A DNA stretch of 61,971 nt, taken from JAVBOW01 sp031550125. GTDB lineage: Bacteria > Bacteroidota > Bacteroidia > Bacteroidales > Rikenellaceae. Position 1 is the stretch's first letter, and every line of letters starts with the position of its first letter. Under the pieces are notes generated by a model. The model ran no database searches. It saw only the letters and a program-made list of their open reading frames with translations, and had not been told where the DNA came from. The stretch spans positions 1 to 61,971 of the forward strand of contig JAVBOW010000020.1 of assembly GCA_031550125.1 (NCBI GenBank). The letters run 5' to 3'. The position numbers were made by a program, and so were the translations under genes. This document shows, one piece after another, positions 15,244-24,398 of this stretch.

Positions 15244-16434
15244 TCAGTACAGGAAATTATTGAACGGGTAGCGCCCCGCATGTATCTCGCGCACCATGCC
15301 GTAGAGGTCGCGGCGGAGCTTATCCACGCCAGTACGCTCGCGCGCCGAGATGAATATGCACGGAGAGTTGGCCTGCGCTATCCAGCTGCGTTTCATATCC
15401 TCCAGCGAGAGGTTCTCGCGCGTGGCCGGCGAGAGGTCGTCCTCATCCTTCTCTATGTGCGTGTATGCGTCTGTTTTGTTGAATATCAGGAATACGGGCT
15501 TCTCTCCCGCGCCTATTTCGCGCAGGGTTTGCTTAACCACGTCTATCTGCTCCTCGAAGTTGGGATGCGAAATGTCCACCACGTGCAGCAGCAGGTCGGC
15601 CTCCCGCACTTCGTCGAGCGTCGATTTGAACGACTCTACCAGTTGGTGGGGCAGTTTACGGATAAAACCGACGGTGTCCGACAGCAGGAAAGGCAGGTTT
15701 TCGAAGACAACCTTCCGCACCGTAGTGTCGAGCGTGGCGAAGAGTTTGTTCTCTGCCAGCACGTCGCTCTTGGACAGCAGGTTCATTATCGTGGATTTGC
15801 CCACGTTGGTGTAGCCTACCAGCGACACCCGCACGAGCGATCCCCGGTTGGAGCGCTGTACGGCCATCTGGCGGTCTATCTTTTTGAGATCCTCCTTTAG
15901 TTTGGCTATTCGGTTGCGGATTATGCGGCGGTCGGTCTCTATCTCCCTTTCTCCGGCCCCGCCCCTGGTTCCCGTGCCGCCCCTCTGGCGTTCGAGGTGC
16001 GTCCACATGCCCGTCAGGCGCGGCAGCATATATTCATAGCGGGCCAACTCCACCTGCGTACGGGCGTAGGCCGTAGTGGCCCTTTGGAGAAAGATATTTA
16101 GTATCAGATTGGTTCGGTCCACTATCTGGCGGCCCGTCTCTTTCTCCAGGTTGCGCGTCTGAGACGGCGACAGCTCGTCGTCGAAAATTATCATCCCCAC
16201 GCCGTTGAGTTCGGCCCAGGAGATTATCTCCGACAGTTTGCCGGGACCTACGAACGTACGGGAGTTGGGCGTGGAGAGCCTCTGCGTAAAACGCTTGCAG
16301 CACTCTATGCCCGCCGTGGCGGCGAGGAATTCCAACTCGTCGAGGTATTCCGCCACCTGCGCCTCGGGCTGCCGGTCGCGGGCTACGGCCACCAGAACCG
16401 CCTTATCGGGATTTATCTCCGCCTGCTCGCCCAT
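15244..16434 (-). CDS. hflX: Ribosome-associated GTPase HflX
   Basis: A 396-residue GTPase that splits stalled ribosomes. The N-terminal HflX domain ends with a coiled segment; the family signature GGTGTRGGAGE is at 152-162, the P-loop GYTNVGKST at 207-215, the G3 region DTVGFIRKLP follows, and NKTD gives the G4 motif. Complete. It lies 8 bp downstream of asd and 9 bp upstream of ispH. Confidence 0.96.
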   Translation of the reverse strand: MGEQAEINPDKAVLVAVARDRQPEAQVAEYLDELEFLAATAGIECCKRFTQRLSTPNSRTFVGPGKLSEIISWAELNGVGMIIFDDELSPSQTRNLEKETGRQIVDRTNLILNIFLQRATTAYARTQVELARYEYMLPRLTGMWTHLERQRGGTGTRGGAGEREIETDRRIIRNRIAKLKEDLKKIDRQMAVQRSNRGSLVRVSLVGYTNVGKSTIMNLLSKSDVLAENKLFATLDTTVRKVVFENLPFLLSDTVGFIRKLPHQLVESFKSTLDEVREADLLLHVVDISHPNFEEQIDVVKQTLREIGAGEKPVFLIFNKTDAYTHIEKDEDDLSPATRENLSLEDMKRSWIAQANSPCIFISARERTGVDKLRRDLYGMVREIHAGRYPFNNFLY

Positions 16435-16442
16435 GTGTATGC

Positions 16443-17450
16443 CTAAATGTGTCCGTTACTGTAAAGATATTCGGCTATCTGCACGGCGTTGAGCGCCGCG
16501 CCTTTGCGTATCTGGTCGCTCACGCACCAGAACGTCAGGCCGTTGGGGTTTGAGATATCCTGCCTTATGCGCCCCACGTACACGGGGTCGGCGCCGGCCA
16601 GGAAGAGCGGCATGGGGTATTTCTTCGACCCTGGCTCGTCCATGAGCTGTATGCCGTCGGCTTTGCAGAACGCCTTGCGCGCCTGCTCTGCCGTTACCGG
16701 CGTCTCTGTCTCCAGCCAGACGCTTTCGGAGTGCGAGCGCATCACCGGTACGCGTACGCACGTGGCCGACACCTCTATGTCGGAGTGCATTATCTTGCGC
16801 GTCTCGTGGTACATCTTCATCTCTTCTTTGGTGTATCCGTTGTCCGTGAACACGTCAACCTGCGGTATGACGTTATAGGCCAGTTGATAGGCAAATTTCT
16901 CAACCGTAACTTCCTGCCCGCGTACTATCTGCGAGTGCTGCTCCTCGAGTTCGACCATTGCCGACGCACCCGCGCCGCTGGCCGCCTGATAGGTGGATAC
17001 ATGGACGCGTTTGATGTGCGAAAGGCGCTCTACGGCCGCCAGCGCGACCACCAGCTGTATGGTGGTGCAGTTGGGGTTGGCTATCACTCTCCGCGGAGGG
17101 TTGACCGCGTCCCTGGAGTTCACTTCGGGAACTACCAGAGGCACGTCGGCGTCCATGCGGAAAGCGCTCGAGTTGTCTATCATCAGCGCGCCGTGTTTGG
17201 TTATGGTCTTCTCGAACTCTTTGGATGTGGAGGCTCCGGCCGACACGAAAGCCACGTCGACGCCCTTAAAATCGTCGTTGTGCGCCAATAGCTTAACCGT
17301 TATCTCTTTGCCGCGGAACTTGTATTTATTTCCGGCGCTGCGGCCCGAACCGAACAGAAGCAATTCATCCACCGGGAATTGGCGTTCGTCGAGTACCCTG
17401 AGCAGTTCCTGTCCTACGGCGCCGCTTGCGCCCACAATAGCAACGTTCAT
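16443..17450 (-). CDS. asd: Aspartate-semialdehyde dehydrogenase
   Basis: Reduces aspartyl phosphate to the semialdehyde for lysine/DAP, threonine and methionine synthesis. The 335-residue protein has the NADP-binding GASGAVG at 7-13, catalytic Cys128 in NPNCTTIQ and the catalytic-His segment RVPVMRSHSES. Its place directly after a penicillin-binding protein gene (19-bp gap) fits supply of diaminopimelate to peptidoglycan, though that link is inference. Confidence 0.96.
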   Translation of the reverse strand: MNVAIVGASGAVGQELLRVLDERQFPVDELLLFGSGRSAGNKYKFRGKEITVKLLAHNDDFKGVDVAFVSAGASTSKEFEKTITKHGALMIDNSSAFRMDADVPLVVPEVNSRDAVNPPRRVIANPNCTTIQLVVALAAVERLSHIKRVHVSTYQAASGAGASAMVELEEQHSQIVRGQEVTVEKFAYQLAYNVIPQVDVFTDNGYTKEEMKMYHETRKIMHSDIEVSATCVRVPVMRSHSESVWLETETPVTAEQARKAFCKADGIQLMDEPGSKKYPMPLFLAGADPVYVGRIRQDISNPNGLTFWCVSDQIRKGAALNAVQIAEYLYSNGHI

Positions 17451-17469
17451 TATGATTGTTTTGTTATGG

Positions 17470-19833
17470 TTAATCGAAGAATTCGTCTTTTCGTGCCGCG
17501 GACTGCTGTTCCTGGCCGTCGTCCTGGCAGTTGTAGCTTACGGCCCCCACCGGCACGGGGAAGGTGTCGCCGCGCGATACGCCCAGGCGCGGATCGCCGT
17601 ACACCTTGCGCATGAAACGTCCGTATACCGGCAGCGCCATCACCGATCCCTCGGCCCTGGCGTAGAGGTGTACGCTGGGATCTTCGGCCCCCACCCATGC
17701 GCCGGCCACCAGCTTGGGCGATACGCCCATGAACCATGCGTCGGCGTTGTTCTGCGTCGTCCCCGTTTTACCGCCCACCTCTCCCGTTACGTCGAAAGCC
17801 CACTTGAGGCGGTTGGCCGTGCCGTTAGACACCACGAACTTGAGCATGTCGAGCATGGTGTAGGCGGTCTGCTCGCTGATAGCGTCGTTGGTAGTGGCGG
17901 TGAACGACGAAATGAGGTTGCCGTGGCGGTCTTCTATGCGCGTCACGAAGATTGGATCTGTGTAGACGCCCCGGTTGGCGTATATGCAATATGTTGCCAC
18001 CATCTCGTACAGCGATACGTCGGGCGTACCGAGGCAGAGGGCGTAAACGGGATCTATATAGCTGTGTATGCCTAATTTATGTATAAAGTCGGCTACGGCG
18101 GCGGGTTGGCGGGCCTGTTTCATTATCCACGACGAGTAGTTGTTGCGGCTCAGGGCCAGGCCCCACTTGAGGGGGTGCATGACGCCGTCGTATTCCACAT
18201 TCCCCGCCTCTTTGGGACTCCATGCGTCGCCGTTGTCCGTCTCTATCACGGTTTGCAGATTCGGCGCCATGGTACACGGGGTCATACCCAGATGATCGAT
18301 GGCGAAGGTGTAGACGAAAGGCTTGATGGTCGATCCCACCTGGCGTTTGCCCTGCTTCACCATGTCGTATTTGAAATAGCGGTAGTTTGGGCCGCCTACG
18401 TAGGCCTTTACGTGTCCCGTGGAGGGATCCATGGCCATGAACGCCGCGCGCATTATCCGTTTGTGGTATAGGATGGAGTCGCGCGGGGTCATCAGGGTGT
18501 CTATCTCTCCCTTGTACGAGAATACCCTCATCTGGGCGGGCGTGTCGAAAGCCTTATCTATCTCGGCCTGCGAGGCGTTGGCGTTCTTCATCTCGCGGTA
18601 ACGGTCGGAGTAGCGTATGGCATTCCGCATTATGCGGTCAATCTGATCTTTGCTTATATCGTTGAATATCTTTTTGGTGCGGGCGTATTGCGCGTCCATT
18701 GCCGGCTGCACCTCGGCTGCCATCTGTTCCTGCAGGGCCTCTTCGGCGTATTGCTGCATGGCCGAGTTTACCGTGGTGTATATCTTTATTCCGTCGCGGT
18801 AGATATTGTACGGCGTGCCGTCTGCCTTGCGGTTCTTTTCGCACCAGCCGTATATAGGGTTGGTGTCCCACGTTTTCACGTCGTATTCGTAATCCCAGGC
18901 GCTGGAATAATTCGAACGCTCGGGACGTTTGGCCGTCATAACCATGCGCAGCATCTCGCGGAAGTAGGTGCCTATCCCTTCGTTGTGCGATATGGGCTTG
19001 TATTTTCCCAGGTCGATTGGCAGGGCTTTGAGCGAATCGGCATCGTGGTCCGACAGATAGCCCTCGGTACACATGCGGCTAAGCACGAGGTTGCGCCGTT
19101 GCAGGGCGCGGTCGTAGTTGCGCTTGGGGTTGTAGCGGCTCGGGGCGTTCACCACGCCGACGAGCATGGCCGACTCCTGTATGTTCAGCTCCGAGGGCGA
19201 CTTGCCGAAGAAGGTGTGGGCCGCCGATTTGATGCCGTAGGCGTTGCTGCCGTAGGAGACGGTGTTGAGGTACATGGCCACTATCTCCTCTTTGGTATAG
19301 TTGTATTCGAGTTTTACGGCCGTTATCCACTCCTTGAACTTGAACATCACGGTGCGTACGTTGCGCGATAGCGAGTTGCGGTAGACGGTGTCGCGCGGGA
19401 AGAGGTTTTTGGCCAGCTGCTGGGTTATCGTGCTTCCGCCCCCCTGGTCGCGGTTGCCCATGGCCACGGTTTTCATAGCCACGCGGGCCAGCGAAATGAA
19501 GTCTATGCCCGAGTGTGAGTAGAAGCGGGCGTCCTCGGTGGATACGAGCGCCGCCACCAGTCCGGGGGCCAACTCGTCGTAATTGACGTAGGAGCGGTTC
19601 TGCACATAGAACGAACCCATCATCTTGCCGTCTTCGGAGTATATTTCGGTGGCTATGTTGCTGCGCGGGTTTTCCAGCTCTTCGAACGACGGCAGGCGGC
19701 CGAAAATGCCTGTCGAGGTGAGCAAAAGCATGAAAATTACCAACGCGAAAGGCGCGGTGGCGACTATCCAGAACCACTTTATGGTCTTGGGCGTAACGTA
19801 TTTATCCGAGAACGTCTTATATTTGCTCGCCAT
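17470..19833 (-). CDS. mrcA: Bifunctional class A penicillin-binding protein (PBP1A)
   Basis: A 787-residue peptidoglycan polymerase and cross-linker. A transmembrane anchor spans about 20-42. The GT51 glycosyltransferase domain has catalytic Glu100 in STEDARFYSHSG and the GGSTITQQLAKN motif. The transpeptidase has Ser501-x-x-Lys504 (STIK), Ser562-x-Asn564 (SRN) and Lys689-Thr-Gly (KTGTT). All key residues are present. First gene of the presumed pbp1A-asd-hflX-ispH unit, with a very short leader from its promoter. Confidence 0.96.
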   Translation of the reverse strand: MASKYKTFSDKYVTPKTIKWFWIVATAPFALVIFMLLLTSTGIFGRLPSFEELENPRSNIATEIYSEDGKMMGSFYVQNRSYVNYDELAPGLVAALVSTEDARFYSHSGIDFISLARVAMKTVAMGNRDQGGGSTITQQLAKNLFPRDTVYRNSLSRNVRTVMFKFKEWITAVKLEYNYTKEEIVAMYLNTVSYGSNAYGIKSAAHTFFGKSPSELNIQESAMLVGVVNAPSRYNPKRNYDRALQRRNLVLSRMCTEGYLSDHDADSLKALPIDLGKYKPISHNEGIGTYFREMLRMVMTAKRPERSNYSSAWDYEYDVKTWDTNPIYGWCEKNRKADGTPYNIYRDGIKIYTTVNSAMQQYAEEALQEQMAAEVQPAMDAQYARTKKIFNDISKDQIDRIMRNAIRYSDRYREMKNANASQAEIDKAFDTPAQMRVFSYKGEIDTLMTPRDSILYHKRIMRAAFMAMDPSTGHVKAYVGGPNYRYFKYDMVKQGKRQVGSTIKPFVYTFAIDHLGMTPCTMAPNLQTVIETDNGDAWSPKEAGNVEYDGVMHPLKWGLALSRNNYSSWIMKQARQPAAVADFIHKLGIHSYIDPVYALCLGTPDVSLYEMVATYCIYANRGVYTDPIFVTRIEDRHGNLISSFTATTNDAISEQTAYTMLDMLKFVVSNGTANRLKWAFDVTGEVGGKTGTTQNNADAWFMGVSPKLVAGAWVGAEDPSVHLYARAEGSVMALPVYGRFMRKVYGDPRLGVSRGDTFPVPVGAVSYNCQDDGQEQQSAARKDEFFD

Positions 19834-19853
19834 CTGATGCCTGCTTTGGTTGG

Positions 19854-19861
19854 CAAAGTTA
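19854..19861 (-). promoter_or_regulatory. -7 box for the PBP1A operon
   Basis: Reverse-strand TAACTTTG fits TAnnTTTG, 20 bp before the start at 19833, predicting a leader of about 14 nt. No clear -33 TTG. Confidence 0.55.
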
Positions 19862-19949
19862 AGATTTTTTAACGAAATTCAGACAGATTTTGCGCCTGTC
19901 CGCCTAAATCGCACTCGCGGCGTCGTGGCCGGATTCCGTGAAATTTTAT

Positions 19950-19957
19950 TACCTTTG
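19950..19957 (+). promoter_or_regulatory. -7 box for lgt
   Basis: Forward-strand TACCTTTG fits TAnnTTTG and lies 39 bp before the lgt ATG at 19997, supporting that start. No clear -33 TTG. Confidence 0.5.
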
Positions 19958-19996
19958 TGTCGGCCTCGCCGGGCCAGTTTGAAAACCGATAGCTCC

Positions 19997-20863
19997 ATGA
20001 ACCTGCATTTACTTTCCATAGTTTGGGATTTCGATCCCGTATTTTTCTCGATAGGGTCGTTCGACATACGTTATTACGGACTTATGTGGGCTTTGGCCTT
20101 CGGGGCGAGCATGTGGCTTTTTACCGATTTCGTCCGCCGCGAGGGCTATCCACCCAAAGTTTTCGACTCCATATTCTGGTACGCGGTACTATCCACCGTG
20201 ATCGGGGCGCGTCTGGGGCATATCCTCTTTTACGACCTTTCCGACTACCTGGCCCATCCGCTTAGGATACTGAACCTGCGCGAGGGAGGCCTGGCCAGCC
20301 ACGGGGCGGCCATAGGGCTGCTCATAGGGCTGTGGATGTTTTCGCGCAAGAACCGCATGCCCTATATCTGGTCGCTCGACCGCATAATGGTGGCCGTGGC
20401 CATAAGCGGGGCCATAGTACGCCTGGGCAACCTTTTCAATTCGGAGATCTACGGCACAGAAACCTCTCTGCCGTGGGGATTCGTCTTCGTACGCGCGGGA
20501 GAGACCGTACCCAAACACCCTACTCAGATATACGAAGCGTTGTGCTACCTGGCGGCCTTCTTCCTGCTCCTGTGGCTGTATTATAAAAAGGACGAGGCGC
20601 GCCGCCGCCCGGGCCTGCTCTTCGGACTGGGCATATTCCTCATATTCGCCTCGCGCTTCGCCATAGAGTTCATCAAAAATCCGCAGGCGGATTTCGAGAA
20701 CGCCATGGCGCTCGATATGGGCCAGATCCTCAGCATACCCTTCGTCGTGGCCGGGGCCTGGTTCATCGTCAGGGCGCTTATGTTGCCCGCGCTAACCCCG
20801 CCGGCGCTCAAACCTTACGAGGAACCGCAAAACAAAAAACAACCTAAAGGTAAAAAACGATGA
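19997..20863 (+). CDS. lgt: Prolipoprotein diacylglyceryl transferase
   Basis: Adds diacylglycerol to the lipobox cysteine of prolipoproteins in the inner membrane. From ATG 19997 the protein has 288 residues, a normal length; an upstream in-frame reading would cross the promoter and add 49 unlikely residues. Conserved elements are Tyr26-Tyr27 (RYYG), His102-Gly103, and the Lgt signature around Arg142, Gly144, Asn145, Asn148 and Glu150 (RLGNLFNSE). About seven membrane spans. The gene ends in an ATGA overlap with the SPOR gene. This enzyme would process all the lipoproteins in this window. Confidence 0.95.
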   Translation: MNLHLLSIVWDFDPVFFSIGSFDIRYYGLMWALAFGASMWLFTDFVRREGYPPKVFDSIFWYAVLSTVIGARLGHILFYDLSDYLAHPLRILNLREGGLASHGAAIGLLIGLWMFSRKNRMPYIWSLDRIMVAVAISGAIVRLGNLFNSEIYGTETSLPWGFVFVRAGETVPKHPTQIYEALCYLAAFFLLLWLYYKKDEARRRPGLLFGLGIFLIFASRFAIEFIKNPQADFENAMALDMGQILSIPFVVAGAWFIVRALMLPALTPPALKPYEEPQNKKQPKGKKR

Positions 20864-21897
20864 ACAGGATAGACAACATAATATCGGACGCCCTCGCGTC
20901 GTTCAACGGGGTCAACCTGCCGGGCGTAGGCGCTCTCAGGACGGAGCGCAGGCCCGCCGCACTCAACGGCCGCCGCCTCACCCCGCCGTCGTTCGAGGTC
21001 GTTTTCGAGCGCGGCCAGCAGTCCGGCCTGCCCGATCTGCCGTCCCTGATAGCCGAAAACATGGAGGGCGATCCGGAGGCCGCCTACGGATCCTGGCTCG
21101 CCGGCAAAGGCATAACTCCCGGGGCGGCGTTACCCGGCGAGGTATCCATAGGGGAGGCGGGCAGGATATTCGACGGCCGTTTCGAACCTTCGGAATCCTT
21201 GCGCCGGACGCTTTCCGGCGCTTCGGAGGCCCCGGTAAAACTTTCGCCCCGTTTCGGCAGCGCGCAGATAACGCTCACGGTCGTACTTGCGCTTGCGGTG
21301 TGCGGCGCGGCCTTCTTTCTGTTCTACAAAACGCCCGAGCAGAGGCAGTACGCCGCCGTCCAACGCGAGATGAAAGAGCTGTCGAAACGCAATAAGGAGA
21401 GGGCCGAAAAAGGGCTTGAAGTCACTTCGATAACCCAATCGCCGCTTGGCGACGTGGCTACGGGGAAACAAACCGAAGCCCCGAAAGCCGAGGCCGACGC
21501 AAGGCCCGCCCGCCAGGAATCCAGGCCCGAAACAAGCACCAAAACCAAGCCAGAGGTAAAGCCCCAGGCCAAACCCGAGACTAAACCGGAAACCAAACCC
21601 GAGACTAAACCCGAGGTTAAGCCGGAGGTAAAACCGGCGCAGGTTGCGCCCGCCGTAACCAACAGCCCGAGCTATCACCTGGTGATGGGGGTGTTCTCCT
21701 CGAGGGAGAATGCCGAGAAACTCGTCCGGGAGCTTGCCGCAACCGATAATTCGTTGAAATGCACGATAATCAATATGTCATCCACCCGATTGATAGTTAG
21801 TGCTTTCGACACCCAGGACGAGGCCGCGGCCAACGCCCGGAAAGAGCAGCTTGCGGCCAAATATCCCGATGTTTGGGTGTATAAGAAGAGAAAGTAG
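20860..21897 (+). CDS. HU-CCDC81-like and SPOR domain membrane protein
   Basis: A 345-residue protein. Residues 1-115 resemble the CCDC81-like prokaryotic HU module, a transmembrane helix is at about 135-157, a low-complexity Lys-Pro-Glu linker with repeated KPET/KPEV units runs through 229-260, and a SPOR domain occupies 271-342. SPOR domains bind glycan strands stripped of stem peptides, usually at division sites, so the protein likely spans from cytoplasm to septal peptidoglycan. It overlaps lgt by 4 bp and is followed closely by the HhH gene. Confidence 0.85.
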   Translation: MNRIDNIISDALASFNGVNLPGVGALRTERRPAALNGRRLTPPSFEVVFERGQQSGLPDLPSLIAENMEGDPEAAYGSWLAGKGITPGAALPGEVSIGEAGRIFDGRFEPSESLRRTLSGASEAPVKLSPRFGSAQITLTVVLALAVCGAAFFLFYKTPEQRQYAAVQREMKELSKRNKERAEKGLEVTSITQSPLGDVATGKQTEAPKAEADARPARQESRPETSTKTKPEVKPQAKPETKPETKPETKPEVKPEVKPAQVAPAVTNSPSYHLVMGVFSSRENAEKLVRELAATDNSLKCTIINMSSTRLIVSAFDTQDEAAANARKEQLAAKYPDVWVYKKRK

Positions 21898-21917
21898 CAA
21901 TATCCCCCCGTCCGGCC

Positions 21918-23078
21918 ATGGGCAAATTCAAAGAGGTCGTCAGGGCGCTGCTCTCGTTTTCCGAGCGTGAGCGGCGCGGGATACTTTGGTTCATTCCGCT
22001 GATGATCATAGTTTCTTTTCTTGCCGCCCATATGGGCCGCCCGCGTTTCGATGCCGGACTGCGCCTGGCCGCCGATATGGCTGTGGCCGGATATGATGAC
22101 GCCGGACGCCTAACCGCCGGGGAGGCCGGCCTCGATACTGTCGCCGTCGGCGTCTCCGCGCCGCACGCCTCGCCGAGCCTCTTCCCTTTCGATCCCAACA
22201 CGGCCTCTTACCGCGACCTCAGGGCGCTGGGTTTCACCTCCAAAGCTGCGGCAGGCATCATAAGGTACCGTAAAGGAGGCAAGGTCTTCCGCATAAAGGA
22301 GGATTTCGCCACGTGCTGGGATGTGGGCGATTCTATCTTTTACGCCCTTGAGCCGTATATAGTTATCGGGCCGCGGTTCGCCTTCGAAAAGAGGGAACGC
22401 GAGGCGGTCGCCCCGCAGGCGGGTTACGACAGCCGCGTCCGCCGCGACAGCCTCTTCGCTTTCGATCCGAACGGTCTCGACGCCGAAGGTTTCCGCGCCC
22501 TGGGCTTCTCCGCCAGGCAGGCGGAGTCCATCGTCGAACGCCGTGAGCAGTTGCGCGGTTTCCGCTCCGTGGCGGAATTCGCCGAATGTTACGTGGTTGG
22601 GCCTGAGATGTTCCGGCGTCTCGAGCCATATATAGCCCTCGTCCCCGCGGAGCGCGCTAAAAAGCATGCGCCGGTAGAGTTGAATACGGCCGATTCGGCC
22701 GCGTTGGAGGCCTTGGGCGGAATAGGAGCGCTTACGGCCGGCCGCATCGTAGCGTTGCGCGAAAGCCTCGGCGGATTCGCCAGGGCGTCCCAGTTGACGG
22801 CGGTGCAGGGGATGACGGAAACGAATTATGAAAGAATTTTGCAACAAATATGTGTCGACAGCACCAAAATACGAAAAATAGATATTAACTTTGCAGCCCC
22901 CGAGGCTATGGCGCCTCACCCGTACATACCCGCGTTGGTGTTGCGGAAGATAGTTAAAAACAGACAGTTGAAAGGAGGTTGGAACTCACCTGAAGAGATG
23001 ATAAAAGACGGGACGCTGACTGCGCGGGAAGCTGCGCTTTTAGGCCCATACCTCGAATTCAACAGTTTTAACCGCTAA
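21918..23078 (+). CDS. Helix-hairpin-helix repeat protein, ComEA-like
   Basis: A 386-residue protein with an N-terminal membrane anchor (about 18-36) and up to four helix-hairpin-helix units, visible as FDPNTASYRDLRALGF, FDPNGLDAEGFRALGF, ELNTADSAALEALGGIG and a weaker last copy near ALVLRKIVKNRQ. HhH units of ComEA type bind double-stranded DNA without sequence preference. Anchored outside the membrane it could act in DNA handling or uptake, but no competence genes are nearby. It lies 20 bp after the SPOR gene and 14 bp before rpsU. Confidence 0.85.
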   Translation: MGKFKEVVRALLSFSERERRGILWFIPLMIIVSFLAAHMGRPRFDAGLRLAADMAVAGYDDAGRLTAGEAGLDTVAVGVSAPHASPSLFPFDPNTASYRDLRALGFTSKAAAGIIRYRKGGKVFRIKEDFATCWDVGDSIFYALEPYIVIGPRFAFEKREREAVAPQAGYDSRVRRDSLFAFDPNGLDAEGFRALGFSARQAESIVERREQLRGFRSVAEFAECYVVGPEMFRRLEPYIALVPAERAKKHAPVELNTADSAALEALGGIGALTAGRIVALRESLGGFARASQLTAVQGMTETNYERILQQICVDSTKIRKIDINFAAPEAMAPHPYIPALVLRKIVKNRQLKGGWNSPEEMIKDGTLTAREAALLGPYLEFNSFNR

Positions 23079-23092
23079 AAACCTTACGGAAA

Positions 23093-23284
23093 ATGATAAT
23101 CATGCCTATCAAAGAGGGCGAAAACATCGAACGCGCCCTCAAGAAATTCAAACGCAAATACGAAAAGACCGGTGTACTCAAAGAACTCCGCTCCCGCCAG
23201 TATTTCACCAAACCCTCTATAGTAAAGCGCAAAGGCAAACAACACGCCATCTACGTGCAGCATATGTTCAAAGACGAGGAATAG
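23093..23284 (+). CDS. rpsU: 30S ribosomal protein S21
   Basis: A 63-residue basic protein. The first ATG (MIIMPIKEGENIERAL) is chosen because Bacteroidota S21 proteins begin with a similar MIxxPxKEGEN; a second ATG at 23102 is possible. The KKFKRKYEKTGVLKELRSRQ helix is the family core. S21 helps the small subunit initiate. A terminator follows, so it ends the lgt cluster. Confidence 0.93.
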   Translation: MIIMPIKEGENIERALKKFKRKYEKTGVLKELRSRQYFTKPSIVKRKGKQHAIYVQHMFKDEE

Positions 23285-23310
23285 CCGCCTGTCTTCGAAT
23301 GGTTACGCCG

Positions 23311-23337
23311 CGCCCGGAATTTTCACGATTCCGGGCG
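23311..23337 (+). terminator. Intrinsic terminator after rpsU
   Basis: GCCCGGAAT and ATTCCGGGC form a 9-bp stem around a short TTTCACG-type loop, followed by TTTTTGTTT on the forward strand. Good Rho-independent form. Confidence 0.9.
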
Positions 23338-23358
23338 TGTTTTTGTTTGCGGATTAGT

Positions 23359-23366
23359 TATATTTG
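23359..23366 (+). promoter_or_regulatory. -7 box upstream of xerC-like gene
   Basis: TATATTTG fits TAnnTTTG. It lies just before repeat copy C, about 100 bp upstream of the recombinase start, so the repeat would be in the leader. Confidence 0.45.
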
Positions 23367-23373
23367 CAATACG

Positions 23374-23446
23374 GGATCAGTTTGAAAAAAGTACCGGTCT
23401 CAATTATATGTTGGCTGCGCATATCGCGCGGCCAATACGTAATTGG
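23374..23446 (-). repeat. Dispersed repeat, copy C (short, rearranged)
   Basis: The stretch begins (forward strand) with GGATCAG, the complement of a repeat right end, and then shows the left-end core twice, head to head: CAATTATATGTTGGC in one sense and GGCCAATACGTAATTG in the other, around GCGCATATCGCGC. The result is a near-perfect 46-bp palindrome at 23401-23446. It overlaps an in-frame ATG at 23408 that could extend the recombinase. Confidence 0.65.
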
Positions 23447-23464
23447 ATGCGTTATTATGTTGAC

Positions 23465-24373
23465 ATGATAGAGGATTTTCTGAAATATATCGAAACCGAA
23501 AAACGCTATTCGCCCCTGACGGTGTTGGCCTATCGCGAAAGCCTTTGCGATTTCGCCCGTTTCGCCTGCGGCGAAGGGGAGGGTAAAGGCGCGCCGCTCG
23601 ATGTCGCCAAACTCACCGCGCCGCTGATAAGGGAATGGGTGATGAACCTTTCGGCCACGGGACACAAGCCGGCCAGCGTCAACCGCCACCTGAGCGCCAT
23701 GCGTTCGTTTTGCCGTTACCTGAGACGCCAGGATCTTTTACAGGCCGATCCTTCGCGGGGCGTCAGGCTGCAAAAGCGCGGCTCGCCGCTCCCCGCGCAT
23801 ATAGAGCTGAGCCGCATGGAGAAAGTGACCGCCTCACTGGTCCCGTCGCCCGGAGACGACCTTGCCCGCATGCGCGACAGACTTATAATAATGCTTTTCT
23901 ATGCCACAGGGATACGCCTTTCGGAGTTGGTGGGCATAAACCGCGACGACGTCGACCTTGAACACGGCGAATTGAAAGTACGCGGTAAGGGCGATCGCGA
24001 ACGTATAATACCGCTGCTCGACGTAGTTTGCAAAGAGATAGCGGCTTATGCGGAGAAAATTAATATTGAAAATATTTGTTTTTCCGGCGAAAAGGCGTTA
24101 ATTTTAGGAAATAAAGGAAAACGCATATCGCAGTCGGAGGTTTCGCGAACGGTTGGCAGGCTCCTTGCAGAGGCAGGGGTACAGGGCAAGCGCAGTCCGC
24201 ACGTGTTGAGGCACACTTTCGCCACCCACCTGCTTGAAGCCGGCGCCGACCTGCGCGAAATACAGGAATTATTGGGGCATACATCGCTAAAAGCCACTCA
24301 GGTGTATACCCACAATACGATATCGAAACTTAAAGAGGCATATAACAACGCCCATCCGAGGGCGCATAAATAA
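23465..24373 (+). CDS. xerC: Tyrosine recombinase, XerC/XerD-like
   Basis: A 302-residue site-specific recombinase from ATG 23465 (MIEDFLKYIETEKRYS). All catalytic residues are visible: Arg151 (TGIRLSEL), Lys175, His246 and Arg249 (HVLRHTF), His272 (LGHTSL) and nucleophile Tyr281 (VYTH). An N-terminal SAM-like DNA-binding domain spans about 1-100. The position between rpsU and hpf is the usual Bacteroidales locus, so this is probably the chromosome-dimer XerC-type enzyme, not a mobile integrase. An upstream in-frame ATG (23408) lies inside repeat copy C and would add 19 residues. Confidence 0.9.
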   Translation: MIEDFLKYIETEKRYSPLTVLAYRESLCDFARFACGEGEGKGAPLDVAKLTAPLIREWVMNLSATGHKPASVNRHLSAMRSFCRYLRRQDLLQADPSRGVRLQKRGSPLPAHIELSRMEKVTASLVPSPGDDLARMRDRLIIMLFYATGIRLSELVGINRDDVDLEHGELKVRGKGDRERIIPLLDVVCKEIAAYAEKINIENICFSGEKALILGNKGKRISQSEVSRTVGRLLAEAGVQGKRSPHVLRHTFATHLLEAGADLREIQELLGHTSLKATQVYTHNTISKLKEAYNNAHPRAHK

Positions 24374-24398
24374 TACATTAAACAGGGAGGGAATTATC

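Noticed and set aside
19850..19996. 49-residue N-terminal extension of lgt
   Set aside because: It crosses the -7 box at 19950-19957 and is unlike any Lgt; the membrane protein starts naturally at 19997.
21530..21640. Direct DNA repeats in the SPOR gene considered as CRISPR or satellite
   Set aside because: They encode the in-frame Lys-Pro-Glu linker and have no spacer structure.
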